A stretch of 64,000 bases of DNA from CALOBA01 sp942491465 (GTDB lineage Bacteria > Pseudomonadota > Gammaproteobacteria > Chromatiales > Chromatiaceae), in NCBI GenBank assembly GCA_942491465.1, contig CALOBA010000030.1, positions 53,285 through 117,284 on the forward strand, given 5' to 3'. The position numbers and the translations under genes were made by a program. Positions 24,208 to 33,457 of this stretch are shown piece by piece. Each line of letters starts with the position of its first letter. Within the stretch, counting starts at the first letter, position 1. The notes beneath the pieces were generated by a model. The model searched no databases. It had not been told where the DNA came from and saw only the letters and a list, made by a program, of their open reading frames with translations.

Positions 24208-26724
24208 ATGACAGAGCCAAGCCCAACGACGGACAACCAGACCCAGATCCCCGAGATCGGCCCGGACAAGGTCCCAGCCCTGCCGGTGGCGGTCAAGGAT
24301 GCCAAGGCGACCCGGGAGCTGATGTTCACGCTCCGCCACTTCCACTTGGGCGATCCCGCCGCCCGCCGCCAGCTCGACGCCCTCGGCGACGACTGGTTGC
24401 CGGCGCTGCTGGACCCGTTCCGCGACAGCACCCGGCTGCGCTACGACTATCCGCTGTTCCTGTATCCGCCGGCCGCCGGCGACGGCGACCAGGATGCCCG
24501 GAACCTGATCCGCAGCATCGGCCGCTGGATGACCGAGGCCGTGGCCGGATTCGCACCCGGCGAGCAGGAGGCGCGCATCCTCAAGGACCATATCCCCTGG
24601 CTGGAGCACCACCTGCGCGACTCCCTGCGCGAGCATGAGGGCCCCGTGCTGGCGGTGCCGATGCTGGCCGCGGCCGGCATGGCGCTGCAGGATCATCTGC
24701 GACTCGATCAGACCCACCGCGAGCGCCTCGCCGCCGATCTGGAGCGGCTGCAGAACGCCGCCGGCGACGGCGAGATCCTCGGCTACGGACAATACCCGTC
24801 GCTGCACCTGCTGATCCACGCCATCCGCAGCCGCGTCATCCCCCGTCGCCAGCGCTTCAAGGAGCGCGTCAATCAGTGCATCCGCGGGCTGCGCGGCCTG
24901 TTCGAGGTGGAATACGGCAAGTCCGCCGAGGCCATCGAGCCACGCCAGGCGCGCGGCAGTGTCGGTCCCGGCGGCGAGCGCTTCGACCCGGTGGCCCTGT
25001 CCGAGGTCATGGACCACTCCCGCGGTACCCGCGAGATGTCGCCGGAGCGCCGCGCCCGCATCGAGGCGGCCCTGGAGGTGCTCGATGCCTGGCGCCCGGA
25101 CGCCATGCTGGTGAAGTTCATCCACCTGGGCAGCGTGGCCGGCGACTGGATCGGCGAGGCCGGCGATGTGGAGGATCTGGTGGACGCCGACCCCTGCGCC
25201 CGCGCCACCGAGCTGTTCGACCAGGAGGCCGAGCGGCTGTCGCGCATATTCGCCGCGGTGCGCGTCGCCGAGCTTGAGATCGGCAACATCTACGACCCGG
25301 CCGTGCACGACCCCTGGTTCGCCAGCTTCCATTGGGAGGCGTTCTCCCACGAAGAGCTGTTGAAGGTGCCCTGCGTCGTCGCCCTCGACGACGCCAACCG
25401 AATCGCCGGCGAGGGCCTGCAGTCGCTGTCGCGCCTGCTCAGCTCCGGTCGTCCGGTGCAGGTCATGGCGCGCATCCAGGCCAGCAACAATCCGGGGGCG
25501 CTGGCGAACGAGAATCCATTCCAGGCCTACCGCACCGAACTCGGCTATCTGGGCATCGCCCATCGCCAAGCGGTGGTCAACCAGTCCTCGCCGGCCCGCC
25601 ACCGGCATCTGATGAAAGGCTTCCTGGCCGCGTTGGACGCGACCCACACCGGTCTGCACCTGGTCAACACCGGCCAGCGTCCGCCGGGCAACCTGCTGCC
25701 GCTGAACGCCTGGCTGGTGGCCGGCGCCGCCATCGAGGGCCGCGCCCATCCGTTCTTCCAGATCAACCCGGCCGCCGGCGATTTCGCCGCCGCCCGCGTC
25801 AGCTTCGACGTCAATCCTCAGCCCACCAACGACTGGGCGGTGCACCCGTTCCGCTATCGTGACGAGAACGGCAGCGACGCCAGCCAGGACCTGGCCTTCA
25901 CCTTCGCCGACTACGCCCTGCTGATCGAGCGCCTGCGCGATCACTTCCGCGTCATCCCACCGGGCTGCGATTCCGAGGCCCTGGTGCCGGCGGCGGAGTA
26001 CCTGGCCCTATCGGTGGATCAGGCCCACAGCCTGCTGCCGTTCGTCTGGGCGGTGGACGGCAACGCGCTGCTGCACCGGGTGCTGATCAGCCGCGAGCTG
26101 ATCCTCGCCTGCCGCGACCGCCTGAACTACTGGCACAGCCTGCAGGAATTGGCGGGGGTGAAGAACCGCTATGTGGAGCTGGCCATCGAGCGCACCCAAG
26201 ACGACGAGCGCGCCCGCTTCGCCGAGGAGCAGGCGGCGATGAAGACCGCCCACCTGGCCGAGTTGGAAGAGGTGCGCGAGCGCGCCGCCAGCGAGGCCAT
26301 GCAGCGGCTCACCGACACGCTGCTCGGCCTGGACATGGCCGGCGGCGCGCTGCCGACCATCGCCGGCAGCCGACCGGCCCGCGCCGAGACCCCTGCCGCT
26401 TTGGCCGCGGAGGCCGAGCCGGAGGCCGCCGAGGCGACGCCGGAGCCGGAGCCCGAGGACGACGGCCTGAGCTTCGACGAGCCCTGGATCGACACCCCGC
26501 TGTGCACCAGCTGCAACGACTGCCTGCGCATCAACCCGCAGCTGTTCCTGTACAACGAGGACAAGCAGGCCTATCTGGGCGACAAGGCCGTCGGTACCTT
26601 CGCCCAGCTGGTGGAGGGCGCCGAACTCTGTCCGGCCAAGTGCATCCACCCCGGCAAGCCCTGGGACCAGGGTGAGGCGAACCTCGACGAGCTGGTGGAA
26701 CGGGCCGCGCCGTTCAACCAGTAG
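24208..26724 (+). CDS. Large protein with PFOR-like region and C-terminal [4Fe-4S] ferredoxin domain
   Basis: 838 residues. Residues 490-570 (LNAWLVAGAAIEGRAHPFFQ, NPQPTNDW) recall the NifJ/pyruvate:ferredoxin oxidoreductase region RAFPxxxYDP...NPxxxxDW, but I see no TPP motif. Residues 660-720 are a charged helical stretch, then an Ala/Pro/Glu linker. The C-terminus is a ferredoxin: PLCTSCNDCLRINPQLF supplies CxxCxxC and AELCPAKCIHPG the fourth cysteine. The N-terminal half (DALGDDWLPALLDPFRDST) is unrecognised. It stands alone after a possible promoter. A redox role is likely; the substrate is unknown. Confidence 0.6.
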   Translation: MTEPSPTTDNQTQIPEIGPDKVPALPVAVKDAKATRELMFTLRHFHLGDPAARRQLDALGDDWLPALLDPFRDSTRLRYDYPLFLYPPAAGDGDQDARNLIRSIGRWMTEAVAGFAPGEQEARILKDHIPWLEHHLRDSLREHEGPVLAVPMLAAAGMALQDHLRLDQTHRERLAADLERLQNAAGDGEILGYGQYPSLHLLIHAIRSRVIPRRQRFKERVNQCIRGLRGLFEVEYGKSAEAIEPRQARGSVGPGGERFDPVALSEVMDHSRGTREMSPERRARIEAALEVLDAWRPDAMLVKFIHLGSVAGDWIGEAGDVEDLVDADPCARATELFDQEAERLSRIFAAVRVAELEIGNIYDPAVHDPWFASFHWEAFSHEELLKVPCVVALDDANRIAGEGLQSLSRLLSSGRPVQVMARIQASNNPGALANENPFQAYRTELGYLGIAHRQAVVNQSSPARHRHLMKGFLAALDATHTGLHLVNTGQRPPGNLLPLNAWLVAGAAIEGRAHPFFQINPAAGDFAAARVSFDVNPQPTNDWAVHPFRYRDENGSDASQDLAFTFADYALLIERLRDHFRVIPPGCDSEALVPAAEYLALSVDQAHSLLPFVWAVDGNALLHRVLISRELILACRDRLNYWHSLQELAGVKNRYVELAIERTQDDERARFAEEQAAMKTAHLAELEEVRERAASEAMQRLTDTLLGLDMAGGALPTIAGSRPARAETPAALAAEAEPEAAEATPEPEPEDDGLSFDEPWIDTPLCTSCNDCLRINPQLFLYNEDKQAYLGDKAVGTFAQLVEGAELCPAKCIHPGKPWDQGEANLDELVERAAPFNQ

Positions 26725-26775
26725 GCCGGCTTACGGCGTCGCGGGACTGGACGCCGCCTGCATCGCCCCAAACCG

Positions 26776-27711
26776 ATGTCCCGCGATATCGTCGTCTTCA
26801 ACCCCCGCTCCGGTGCCAAGCCGGGTGAGGCCCGGACCATCGCCAAGACACTGGTCCGACGGCTGCGCGGCAGCGGTCGGCAGGTAGGGCTGATCCGCGT
26901 CACCCGCCGCCATCGCCGCTGGGAAGAACGCCTGCGGCACAGCCTGCGCCGCGGGCCCGATCGCGTCTTCGTGCTCGGCGGCGACGGCACCCTGCTCGGC
27001 GCCACCGAGGTCATCCTGGGCACGCCCGAGGCCGCTGCCGCGGCCCTGGGCATTATCCCGCTGGGCACCGCCAATCTGCTCGCCCGTGACCTGGGCATCC
27101 CGCTGGAGCCGCGGCAGGCTTTGAATGCGCTGCTGGACGGTCGGCGGACGCGCATCGACGTCGCCGAGGTCAACGGCCACCCGTTCCTGTGCGCATCCAT
27201 GCTCGGGTTGCCGACCCACCTGGCGCAGGTCCGCGAGGCCGGCCGCCGCGATGGCCCGCTGCGGCTCGGCCTGCGGCTGGCGCGCCGCGGGCTCTGGCTG
27301 CTGCGACGCTATCCCTACGCGCGGGTGCGCCTGGAGCTGCCCGACGGCGCGGTGGAACTGCGCACCCGCGCCATGGTGATCTCCAACAACCCGCTGCGCC
27401 CCGAGGCCGGCCCCTATCCGCGCCGCGACTGCCTCGACAGCGGTCGGCTCGGCATCTACGGCGTCCGCGAGGGACCGCTGCACCAGCTGCCGCGCCTCGC
27501 CGCCAAGCTCCTCACCGGCACCTGGCCCGACGAGCCGCGGCTGTTCATGCACCAATCCCCCTGCGTCCGGCTGCAATCGGGCCGGCATCGCCGCATCCTG
27601 GTGCTGAACGACGGTGAAGGGCTGCGGCTGACCGCACCGCTGGCCTACCGCATGCGCCCGCGCGCCTTGGCGGTGCTGGTGCCGGAGCCCCGCGCGGGGG
27701 ATCGGCGATGA
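26776..27711 (+). CDS. Diacylglycerol/lipid kinase family protein
   Basis: 311 residues. The nucleotide-binding motif FVLGGDGTLLGAT and the second signature IIPLGTANLLARDLGIP identify the DAGK catalytic domain (YegS/DgkB group). The C-terminal beta sandwich has the usual VISNNPLR. It would phosphorylate a lipid or sphingoid-like substrate with ATP; the substrate is not evident. The stop overlaps the next start (ATGA at 27,708-27,711), so it is coupled to the metallophosphoesterase. Confidence 0.85.
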   Translation: MSRDIVVFNPRSGAKPGEARTIAKTLVRRLRGSGRQVGLIRVTRRHRRWEERLRHSLRRGPDRVFVLGGDGTLLGATEVILGTPEAAAAALGIIPLGTANLLARDLGIPLEPRQALNALLDGRRTRIDVAEVNGHPFLCASMLGLPTHLAQVREAGRRDGPLRLGLRLARRGLWLLRRYPYARVRLELPDGAVELRTRAMVISNNPLRPEAGPYPRRDCLDSGRLGIYGVREGPLHQLPRLAAKLLTGTWPDEPRLFMHQSPCVRLQSGRHRRILVLNDGEGLRLTAPLAYRMRPRALAVLVPEPRAGDRR

Positions 27712-28505
27712 CGGCAAGCATCCTGCACCTGTCGGACCTCCACTTCGGCCGCGAGCGCCCGGCCCTGGTGGAGGCGGTGCTGGCACTGGCCCGCACCCTG
27801 GCCCCGGACCTGATCGCCATCAGCGGCGACCTCACCCAGCGTGCCCGGCGGCGCGAACTCGAAGCCGCCCACGCCTTTCTTGAACGGCTGCCGCGCCCGC
27901 TGCTGCTGGTCCCCGGCAACCATGATATGCCCGGCTGGCGGCTGTGGGAGCGTTTCGGCAACCCCTGGGGGCGATGGCGCGCGCGCTTCGGAGCGACGCT
28001 GGAGCCGGTGGTGGAGACGCCGGACCTGCTCGCCATCGGCATGAATACCGCCCGGCCCGGCGGGCCCTATCGGGACTGGTCGCGGGGGTGCATCAGCTCG
28101 GCCCAGGTCGCCCGGGCCGAAGGGCTGCTCGCCGCCGCCGGTCCCAAGCCCCTGCGGCTGCTGGTGGCCCATCACCCCCTGCTGCTGACCCCCGCCGCCG
28201 CCCATCGCGGTCTGCTGGGCAACGCCGCCATGGCGCTGCCGCGGCTGCGCGCGACCGGGCTGGATCTGGCCCTCGGCGGGCATGTGCATCTCGCCTATGC
28301 CGGCGTCGCCCACGGCGTCGTCATCGCCCAGGCCGGCACCGGCACCTCCGACCGGCTGGTGGGCGAGCCCAATAGCTGCAACCTGATCAGCGCCGACGGC
28401 GATCAGCTAACGATCGCGCGTTGGCAATGGCAAGGCGAGCGCTTTGCCCCGGCCACCGAGTCGCGCTTCCTACGGCAGGCCACGGGCTGGGCGGTCGCCG
28501 ATTAG
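27708..28505 (+). CDS. Calcineurin-like metallophosphoesterase
   Basis: 265 residues. All five metal-site blocks are visible: LHLSDLHFGRERP, AISGDLTQRAR, VPGNHDMPGW, LLVAHHPLLL and LGGHVHLAYAG. The family covers cyclic-nucleotide, nucleotide-sugar and phospholipid phosphoesterases, so the substrate is open. Coupling to the lipid kinase suggests a shared lipid-phosphate pathway, which is inference. Confidence 0.88.
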   Translation: MTASILHLSDLHFGRERPALVEAVLALARTLAPDLIAISGDLTQRARRRELEAAHAFLERLPRPLLLVPGNHDMPGWRLWERFGNPWGRWRARFGATLEPVVETPDLLAIGMNTARPGGPYRDWSRGCISSAQVARAEGLLAAAGPKPLRLLVAHHPLLLTPAAAHRGLLGNAAMALPRLRATGLDLALGGHVHLAYAGVAHGVVIAQAGTGTSDRLVGEPNSCNLISADGDQLTIARWQWQGERFAPATESRFLRQATGWAVAD

Positions 28506-28509
28506 GGCC

Positions 28510-29505
28510 ATGCGCGGCATCTGGCTCGACAACGCCGTCTCCCCGCGCCCCCGACTGCGCACCGATCTGCCGATGCCGACACCGGCCCCGCAGCAGGCCT
28601 TGGTGCGCGTGCGCCTGGCCGGCGTCTGCGCCACCGACCTGGCCCTGTGCGCCGGCTGCTACCCGTATCGCGGCATCCTCGGCCACGAGATGGTCGGCGA
28701 GATCGTCGACGCCCCGGCGGCCCCGGCGCGCATTGGCGAGCGCGTGGTCGGTGAGATCAACATCGGCTGCGGCGGCTGCCGCCAGTGCCTTGCCGGCCGC
28801 CCGAATCACTGCGCGCAGCGCCGAGTGCTCGGCATCCGCGACCACGACGGCGCCTTCGCCGATTACCTGACGCTACCGCTGGCCAACCTGCACCCGGTGC
28901 CGGATCACATCCCGGACGAGGCTGCCGTCTTCTGCGAGCCCTTGGCCGCGGCGCTGCGCGTACAGGAGCTGGTGCCGATCACCCCCGACGCGCGGGTGCT
29001 GGTCATCGGCGCCGGCAGGCTCGGCCAGCTGATCGCCCGCGTGCTGCGGCTTCAGGCGGTCGAGCTGGCCGTCGTGGCGCGCCACCCGGCCCAACGCCAG
29101 GCCCTGGCGTCCGCCCGCATCCAGTCCCTCGACGAGGCCGACGTCACCGCCGGGGACTGGGACCTCGTGGTGGAGGCCAGCGGCGCCATCGGCGGCTTCG
29201 CGCTCGCCCGCCGCGCGGTCCGCCCCGGCGGCACCCTCTGCCTGAAGAGCACCTATCGCGAGCCGCCGCCGTTCGACGCCGCCCGACTGGTCGTCGACGA
29301 GGTCCGGCTGGTGGGCTCACGCTGTGGCCCGTTCGCCCCGGCGTTGCGCCTGCTCGCCGCCGGCCTGGTGGACCCGCTGCCGCTGATCGAGGACCGCCTA
29401 CCCCTCACCGACGGTTGCGCTGCGCTGGAACGGGCCGCCGGGGGCGGTGCAATGAAGCTGCTGATCGCCCCGACTCCAACAGCGATCGCCCCTGGGAACC
29501 GGTGA
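28510..29505 (+). CDS. Zinc-containing alcohol dehydrogenase (MDR superfamily)
   Basis: 331 residues from ATG 28510, 5 bases after the phosphoesterase stop. Catalytic zinc ligands are in GVCATDLALC and GHEMVGEI; the structural zinc lobe is GCGGCRQCLAGRPNHC. The Rossmann motif VLVIGAGRLGQLIARV binds NAD(P). It oxidises or reduces an unknown alcohol/sugar. It probably belongs to the same transcript as the two preceding genes. The stop overlaps the beginning of a nuclease remnant. Confidence 0.88.
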   Translation: MRGIWLDNAVSPRPRLRTDLPMPTPAPQQALVRVRLAGVCATDLALCAGCYPYRGILGHEMVGEIVDAPAAPARIGERVVGEINIGCGGCRQCLAGRPNHCAQRRVLGIRDHDGAFADYLTLPLANLHPVPDHIPDEAAVFCEPLAAALRVQELVPITPDARVLVIGAGRLGQLIARVLRLQAVELAVVARHPAQRQALASARIQSLDEADVTAGDWDLVVEASGAIGGFALARRAVRPGGTLCLKSTYREPPPFDAARLVVDEVRLVGSRCGPFAPALRLLAAGLVDPLPLIEDRLPLTDGCAALERAAGGGAMKLLIAPTPTAIAPGNR

Positions 29506-29780
29506 TCCGGCTGAGCTTTGGCTGTTCGAGTTCAAGGTGGAGGAGCGCGTGCCCGGCGCGACCGCGTTGCAGCAGATTAAGTAACGGTTCACTAACAAGT
29601 TAAACGACTCCATAGCACAACTAGGATTCGTTGTCGTTGTCGTTTTCGCAATCAAGCATCCGACGACGATTACGACAACGACAACGACAACGACAACGAG
29701 CTGACATGTTCACTTTGTTTCTGAATTTCAGCCGCGAGAAGCGCACCCTGGTGGGCTTCGAGGCGGAGACGCTGGACTGA
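29504..29780 (+). pseudogene. C-terminal remnants of an AAA/PD-(D/E)XK nuclease-like protein, split by an insertion
   Basis: 29,504-29,584 reads DPAELWLFEFKVEERVPG then TALQQIK and a stop; 29,721-29,780 reads LNFSREKRTLVGFEAE then LD and a stop. Together they match the C-terminal PD-(D/E)XK half of AAA-ATPase-like nucleases (xLFEFKV...ALQQIK...FSREKRxxxGFE). The middle, normally about 20 residues, is replaced by 136 bases of unrelated sequence holding the hexanucleotide repeat. The rest of the gene is absent. Confidence 0.6.
29628..29699. repeat. Hexanucleotide inverted satellite (gttgtc)n
   Basis: Left arm tcgttgtcgttgtcgtt (29,628-29,644) faces right arm cgacaacgacaacgacaacg (from 29,673), giving a potential hairpin with a loop of about 25 bases. 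It lies inside the insertion that splits the nuclease remnant. The sequence just outside (ttcactaacaagt at the left, the complement ttcagaaacaaagtg at the right) resembles diverged ends of the 98-bp element. Confidence 0.6.
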
Positions 29781-30028
29781 GATCCGCGTGCCGGGACGCA
29801 GCTGTGTCGTTCGCGATGCGTGGATGCGCCGAGAGGTCCGTCGGCAGAAACTGTTGTCATTGACAAGCAAAGTGTTGTGTTTCCCAAGCGCGAGCGCCCG
29901 AGCGCCAAGACCGAGTGATATGCTTGGGATGATGAACCGGTCGCGTAGAACGCACGCTGAACTTGCCCGCTTCCGGCAGTTCAACGCTCCTGTGGCCTTT
30001 GTTTCAGACGAAATTGGAGAGCCTGGCA

Positions 30029-31096
30029 ATGTCGGTGCTTGGAGATCATCCCCTTGGGTCTGGGCGGCCCCAAATCGCCCCCAAGCCGATGACGCTCGGC
30101 AACATCCTTGATGTGACCCTTCGCGACGGCGGCTACCTCAATCAGTGGCGCTTCACCGATGCCGAGGTCGATGCCGCGCTGCGATATCTTGGGCGCTGCG
30201 GCATCGGTCGCGCCGAGGTCGGCTTTCTGCGTGCGCCGGGGGAGGGGACCACGGCGGTCAACAGCCTCCCCGGCGAGGTGCTGCGGCGACTGGCCGATAC
30301 GCACCCCGGGATGCGGCTCGTGGCCATGCTCAACCCGGCGGATGCCAACTGGCGGGCGGCCATCGACGGTCGGCTCGACGCGCTGTCGCTGGTGCGCCTC
30401 ACCTGCACCGCCGATGTCTTGGAACAGGCGCTGCACATCGCCGATGCCATCCGCCGCGCGCCGTCGCCGCCCGCGGTCAGCATCAATCTGATCTGCATCT
30501 CGTCCTACACCCATGATGAGGTGGCGGATCTGGTGCGGCGGGTCGAGGGCTGCGGCGCCGCCGACTATCTCTACTTCGCCGATTCCCGCGGGGCGCTGTC
30601 GCCGCGGGAGGTCGGTGCGCTGGTCGATCTGGCCCGGCGCCACTGCCGCAAGGCCCTGGGCTTTCATGCCCACGACACCCGCGGCAATGCCGTCGAAAAC
30701 TCCCGCGTCGCCTTCGATCACGGCTGTGCGTTGGTGGATGTCAGTCTCAACGGCTTCGGCTTGGCCGGCGGCAATACCCCGTTCGCCGGCCTGCTGGTCG
30801 CCACCGGCTTGGCCGATGCCGGCATCGAGGCGCACACCCGGGCCTTCTGCCGGCGCAGCCTGCCGCTGCGCCACGCCGCCTCGGACGACCGCGCGCTGTA
30901 CCGGGCACTGGCGCAGCGCAACCTCGACCCGATCTGGAGCGACGCCCTGACCGAGCGCCATGGGGCGCAGCTGATGGATCGGCTGCAGACCCTGCCGCGA
31001 CGCACCTACAAGACCTTGGACGACGCGCTGGAGGGGTTGGATGCCGCCGCGCCAACCGCCGCCAAGCTGACGGAGCCGGCGCGCAAATGCGCCTGA
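30029..31096 (+). CDS. HMGL-like (DRE-TIM) aldolase/lyase
   Basis: 355 residues from ATG 30029 (TTGGAGA ribosome site); ATG 30089 is an alternative. ILDVTLRDGGYLNQWRF carries the DRE-TIM barrel motif D-x-R-D-G, and LGFHAHDTRGNAVEN the metal-binding His-x-His. SLNGFGLAGGNTP is the C-terminal loop. The family includes HMG-CoA lyase, 4-hydroxy-2-oxovalerate aldolase and citramalate/isopropylmalate synthases; this branch with DGGYxNxW often sits in biosynthetic or glycan clusters. It is the first gene of a six-gene run in one direction and most likely forms or cleaves a carbon-carbon bond next to a keto acid. Confidence 0.82.
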   Translation: MSVLGDHPLGSGRPQIAPKPMTLGNILDVTLRDGGYLNQWRFTDAEVDAALRYLGRCGIGRAEVGFLRAPGEGTTAVNSLPGEVLRRLADTHPGMRLVAMLNPADANWRAAIDGRLDALSLVRLTCTADVLEQALHIADAIRRAPSPPAVSINLICISSYTHDEVADLVRRVEGCGAADYLYFADSRGALSPREVGALVDLARRHCRKALGFHAHDTRGNAVENSRVAFDHGCALVDVSLNGFGLAGGNTPFAGLLVATGLADAGIEAHTRAFCRRSLPLRHAASDDRALYRALAQRNLDPIWSDALTERHGAQLMDRLQTLPRRTYKTLDDALEGLDAAAPTAAKLTEPARKCA

Positions 31097-31182
31097 GCAG
31101 GCTGCTGCAGCGTCGCCCGCCGCCGGCAATGCGCGGCAGTGCGACGGCGCATCACCGATACCCGGAGCGGGGGCAAGACCCG

Positions 31183-32361
31183 ATGAGCAGCGCACAACCC
31201 GCCTACCCGGCGCTCGCCATGGACGAGGTCATGGCGGTCTTCGAGGGCACCGATCATCGGCCCTTGGAGCCGATCAACTTCGGCAAGGGGGTCTCGTCCT
31301 TCAACCCCTTCGAGCATGTGCAGACCGACCTCAGCCATGCCCACTTGGGCGCCCATGTGGGCTACGGCGACATCAACGGGCTCGCCAGTCTGCGCCGGCA
31401 CGTCGCCCGCTACTATCAGGAGAAGCTCGACTACGACCTGTCGCCGCAGCGGGTGTGCATCACCGACGGTGCCTCCGGGGCCTTGACCATCGCCATGGCC
31501 ATGCTGCTGGAGGCCGGCACCGAGGTGGTGCTGCCCGCGTCCTGCTATCCGGCCTACAAGGTGCTGGCGCGGATCGTCAAGGCCAGGGTGCAGCGGGCGC
31601 CGATGGCGCAGGAGGGCTTGATCGATATCGAGCGGCTGCCGCGGCAACTGACCCGCCGCACCCGGGCGATGGTCATCAACTCGCCGAGCAACCCGCACGG
31701 CACCTACCTCGACGCCGACGCGCTGCAGGCGCTCAGCGAGCTCGGCGTGCCGGCCATCTTCGACGAGGTCTACCAGCCGCTGCCCTTAGGCGAGGAGACC
31801 ATCCCGAGCGCGATCGGGCATGCCGACCGGCACATGATCATCGGCAGCCTGTCCAAGTCCCTGTCCATCGCCGGCTTTCGGATCGGCTATCTGATCGTGC
31901 CGGAGTCGCAGGTGGCGCTGATGACCAACGTCAAGGCCGTGCTCAACATGTGCACCAGCCTGCCGAGCCAGATCCTGGCCGAGCGCCTATTCGAGCATTG
32001 GGACAGCCTGGTCGGCAAGCACCGGGCCATGCTGCAACGCAACTGGGCGATCTTCCGCGGCGCCGCCGACCGGCTGGGCTTGACCCTGCGCACCGAGCCC
32101 AAGTCCGGCTTCTTCGCCCTGGTGGATGTCGCGGGCTGCGGTCGCGACGCCCGCACGCTGTCGCTGGAGCTGGCCCGCCATCAGGCCCTGGGGTCTACCC
32201 CCGGCATCGACTTTCAGGACGGCGACAACGCCTTCCTGCGGCTGAGCTTCGCCTGTCCGAGCGATCACATCGAGCCGGGCCTGTGCCGCTTGGCCGCCTG
32301 TCTGCTGCAGGACGCAGTCGCGAAGCCGCCGCTGCGGACTCCGGGGTTGGCGTGTTCCTAA
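31183..32361 (+). CDS. PLP-dependent aminotransferase, class I/II
   Basis: 392 residues from ATG 31183. Fold-type I markers: TDGASGALTIAMAM (PLP phosphate), INSPSNPHGTYLD (the N-P-x-G/H motif), FDEVYQPL (Asp that holds the pyridine N) and SLSKSLSIAGFRIGY with the Schiff-base Lys. It transfers an amino group between an amino acid and a keto acid. It is 86 bases after the aldolase gene, so an aldolase product is a natural substrate, although this is inference. Confidence 0.92.
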   Translation: MSSAQPAYPALAMDEVMAVFEGTDHRPLEPINFGKGVSSFNPFEHVQTDLSHAHLGAHVGYGDINGLASLRRHVARYYQEKLDYDLSPQRVCITDGASGALTIAMAMLLEAGTEVVLPASCYPAYKVLARIVKARVQRAPMAQEGLIDIERLPRQLTRRTRAMVINSPSNPHGTYLDADALQALSELGVPAIFDEVYQPLPLGEETIPSAIGHADRHMIIGSLSKSLSIAGFRIGYLIVPESQVALMTNVKAVLNMCTSLPSQILAERLFEHWDSLVGKHRAMLQRNWAIFRGAADRLGLTLRTEPKSGFFALVDVAGCGRDARTLSLELARHQALGSTPGIDFQDGDNAFLRLSFACPSDHIEPGLCRLAACLLQDAVAKPPLRTPGLACS

Positions 32362-32441
32362 GTCCAAGTCCAGCGGCCTAGCCGCAACCGCCACCCGACA
32401 CCCCATCCACAACCCATCGCAACAGACCGAGAGCCCCGTCC

Positions 32442-33449
32442 ATGACCAACGTGTCCGCGTCACGTGTCCCCGTATTCGGCGATCAGCCCGGCCGGCTGAG
32501 CGCCACCGACTACACCATCGACTGCGCCGCCGGTAGCATCGCCGCCGAGGTCTACCGGCAGTGGCATGAACGCGGTCTGGTGATCCTGAAGAACACCGGC
32601 ATGACGCACCTGCGCGAGCTCCAGCGTTGGGCCGAGATCCTGTTCGACGACTTTGCCGCCTACGCCGGCGGCTCGGCGCCCCGCGACAAGTGGAGCGACA
32701 AGGTCTTCGGCCTCGACGACGCCCCCGAGACCATCGACCTGTGCTTTCACAACGAGGGCTGCTACCTGCCCGAGTATCCGCGCTGCTTCGTCATCGGCGC
32801 GGTCGCCTGCCCGCGCGAAGGCGGATTCACGCTGGTTGCCGACAATGAGGCGACCACCGACGCGCTGGAGGGCACCGACGTCGGGCAGGCGCTGCGGCAA
32901 CAGGGTGTGCGCTATATCCGGCGCATGCAGGACAAGAACGCCGCCGGCGTGATCGGCTACAAGTCCTGGCAGGACACCTTCTATACCGAGGATCGCGACG
33001 CCGTCGAGACAGCGGTGCGGGCCAACGGCTGGGACTTCGACTGGCTGGCCGACGGCACCCTGCGCACCAGCCACCGGGTCGACGCCTACGAATATCACCA
33101 GGGCCTCGGCAAGTCGCTGTTTTTCGCCGGGCCGGCCAGCCATGCGGCCTTCTTCGACCAGTGGCCGCGCTACAGCCACCTGCCGGACGACCAGCGCCCG
33201 CTGAACATGACCCTCGGCGACGGCGGCGCCTTCAGCAACGCCGACCTCGCCGACATCTACGCCGCCTACAACGGCGCCTCGCTGGCGCTCGACTGGCGCC
33301 AGGTAGACCTGGCCTTGCTCGACAACCTGCGCTGGGCGCATGCGAGACCCGCCTATCGCCTCGCCGACGGCGATCAGCGCACCCTGGGCGTCGCCCTGGG
33401 ACTGATGACCAAACGACAGGGCGCCCGCCCCGCAATCGAACCGAGGTAG
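32442..33449 (+). CDS. TauD/TfdA-like Fe(II)/2-oxoglutarate oxygenase
   Basis: 335 residues. The facial triad is seen as CFHNEGCYLPEYP (His-x-Glu) and DNLRWAHARPAYR (distal His), with DQRTLGVALG supplying the Arg for 2-oxoglutarate. The length and the His-x-Glu variant resemble clavaminate-synthase-like and SyrP-like hydroxylases that act on amino acids. It stands between the aminotransferase and the first enolase-family gene, where hydroxylation followed by dehydration would make chemical sense. Confidence 0.85.
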   Translation: MTNVSASRVPVFGDQPGRLSATDYTIDCAAGSIAAEVYRQWHERGLVILKNTGMTHLRELQRWAEILFDDFAAYAGGSAPRDKWSDKVFGLDDAPETIDLCFHNEGCYLPEYPRCFVIGAVACPREGGFTLVADNEATTDALEGTDVGQALRQQGVRYIRRMQDKNAAGVIGYKSWQDTFYTEDRDAVETAVRANGWDFDWLADGTLRTSHRVDAYEYHQGLGKSLFFAGPASHAAFFDQWPRYSHLPDDQRPLNMTLGDGGAFSNADLADIYAAYNGASLALDWRQVDLALLDNLRWAHARPAYRLADGDQRTLGVALGLMTKRQGARPAIEPR

Positions 33450-33457
33450 CCGAAGCC

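Noticed and set aside
24088..25944. Long minus-strand open frame opposite the ferredoxin-domain gene
   Set aside because: Low-complexity Gly/Val/Arg composition and no motif; the plus strand encodes a protein with a cysteine-cluster domain.
29860..29865. Perfect TTGACA upstream of the aldolase gene
   Set aside because: No acceptable -10 hexamer at 16-18 bases downstream, so it was not called a promoter.
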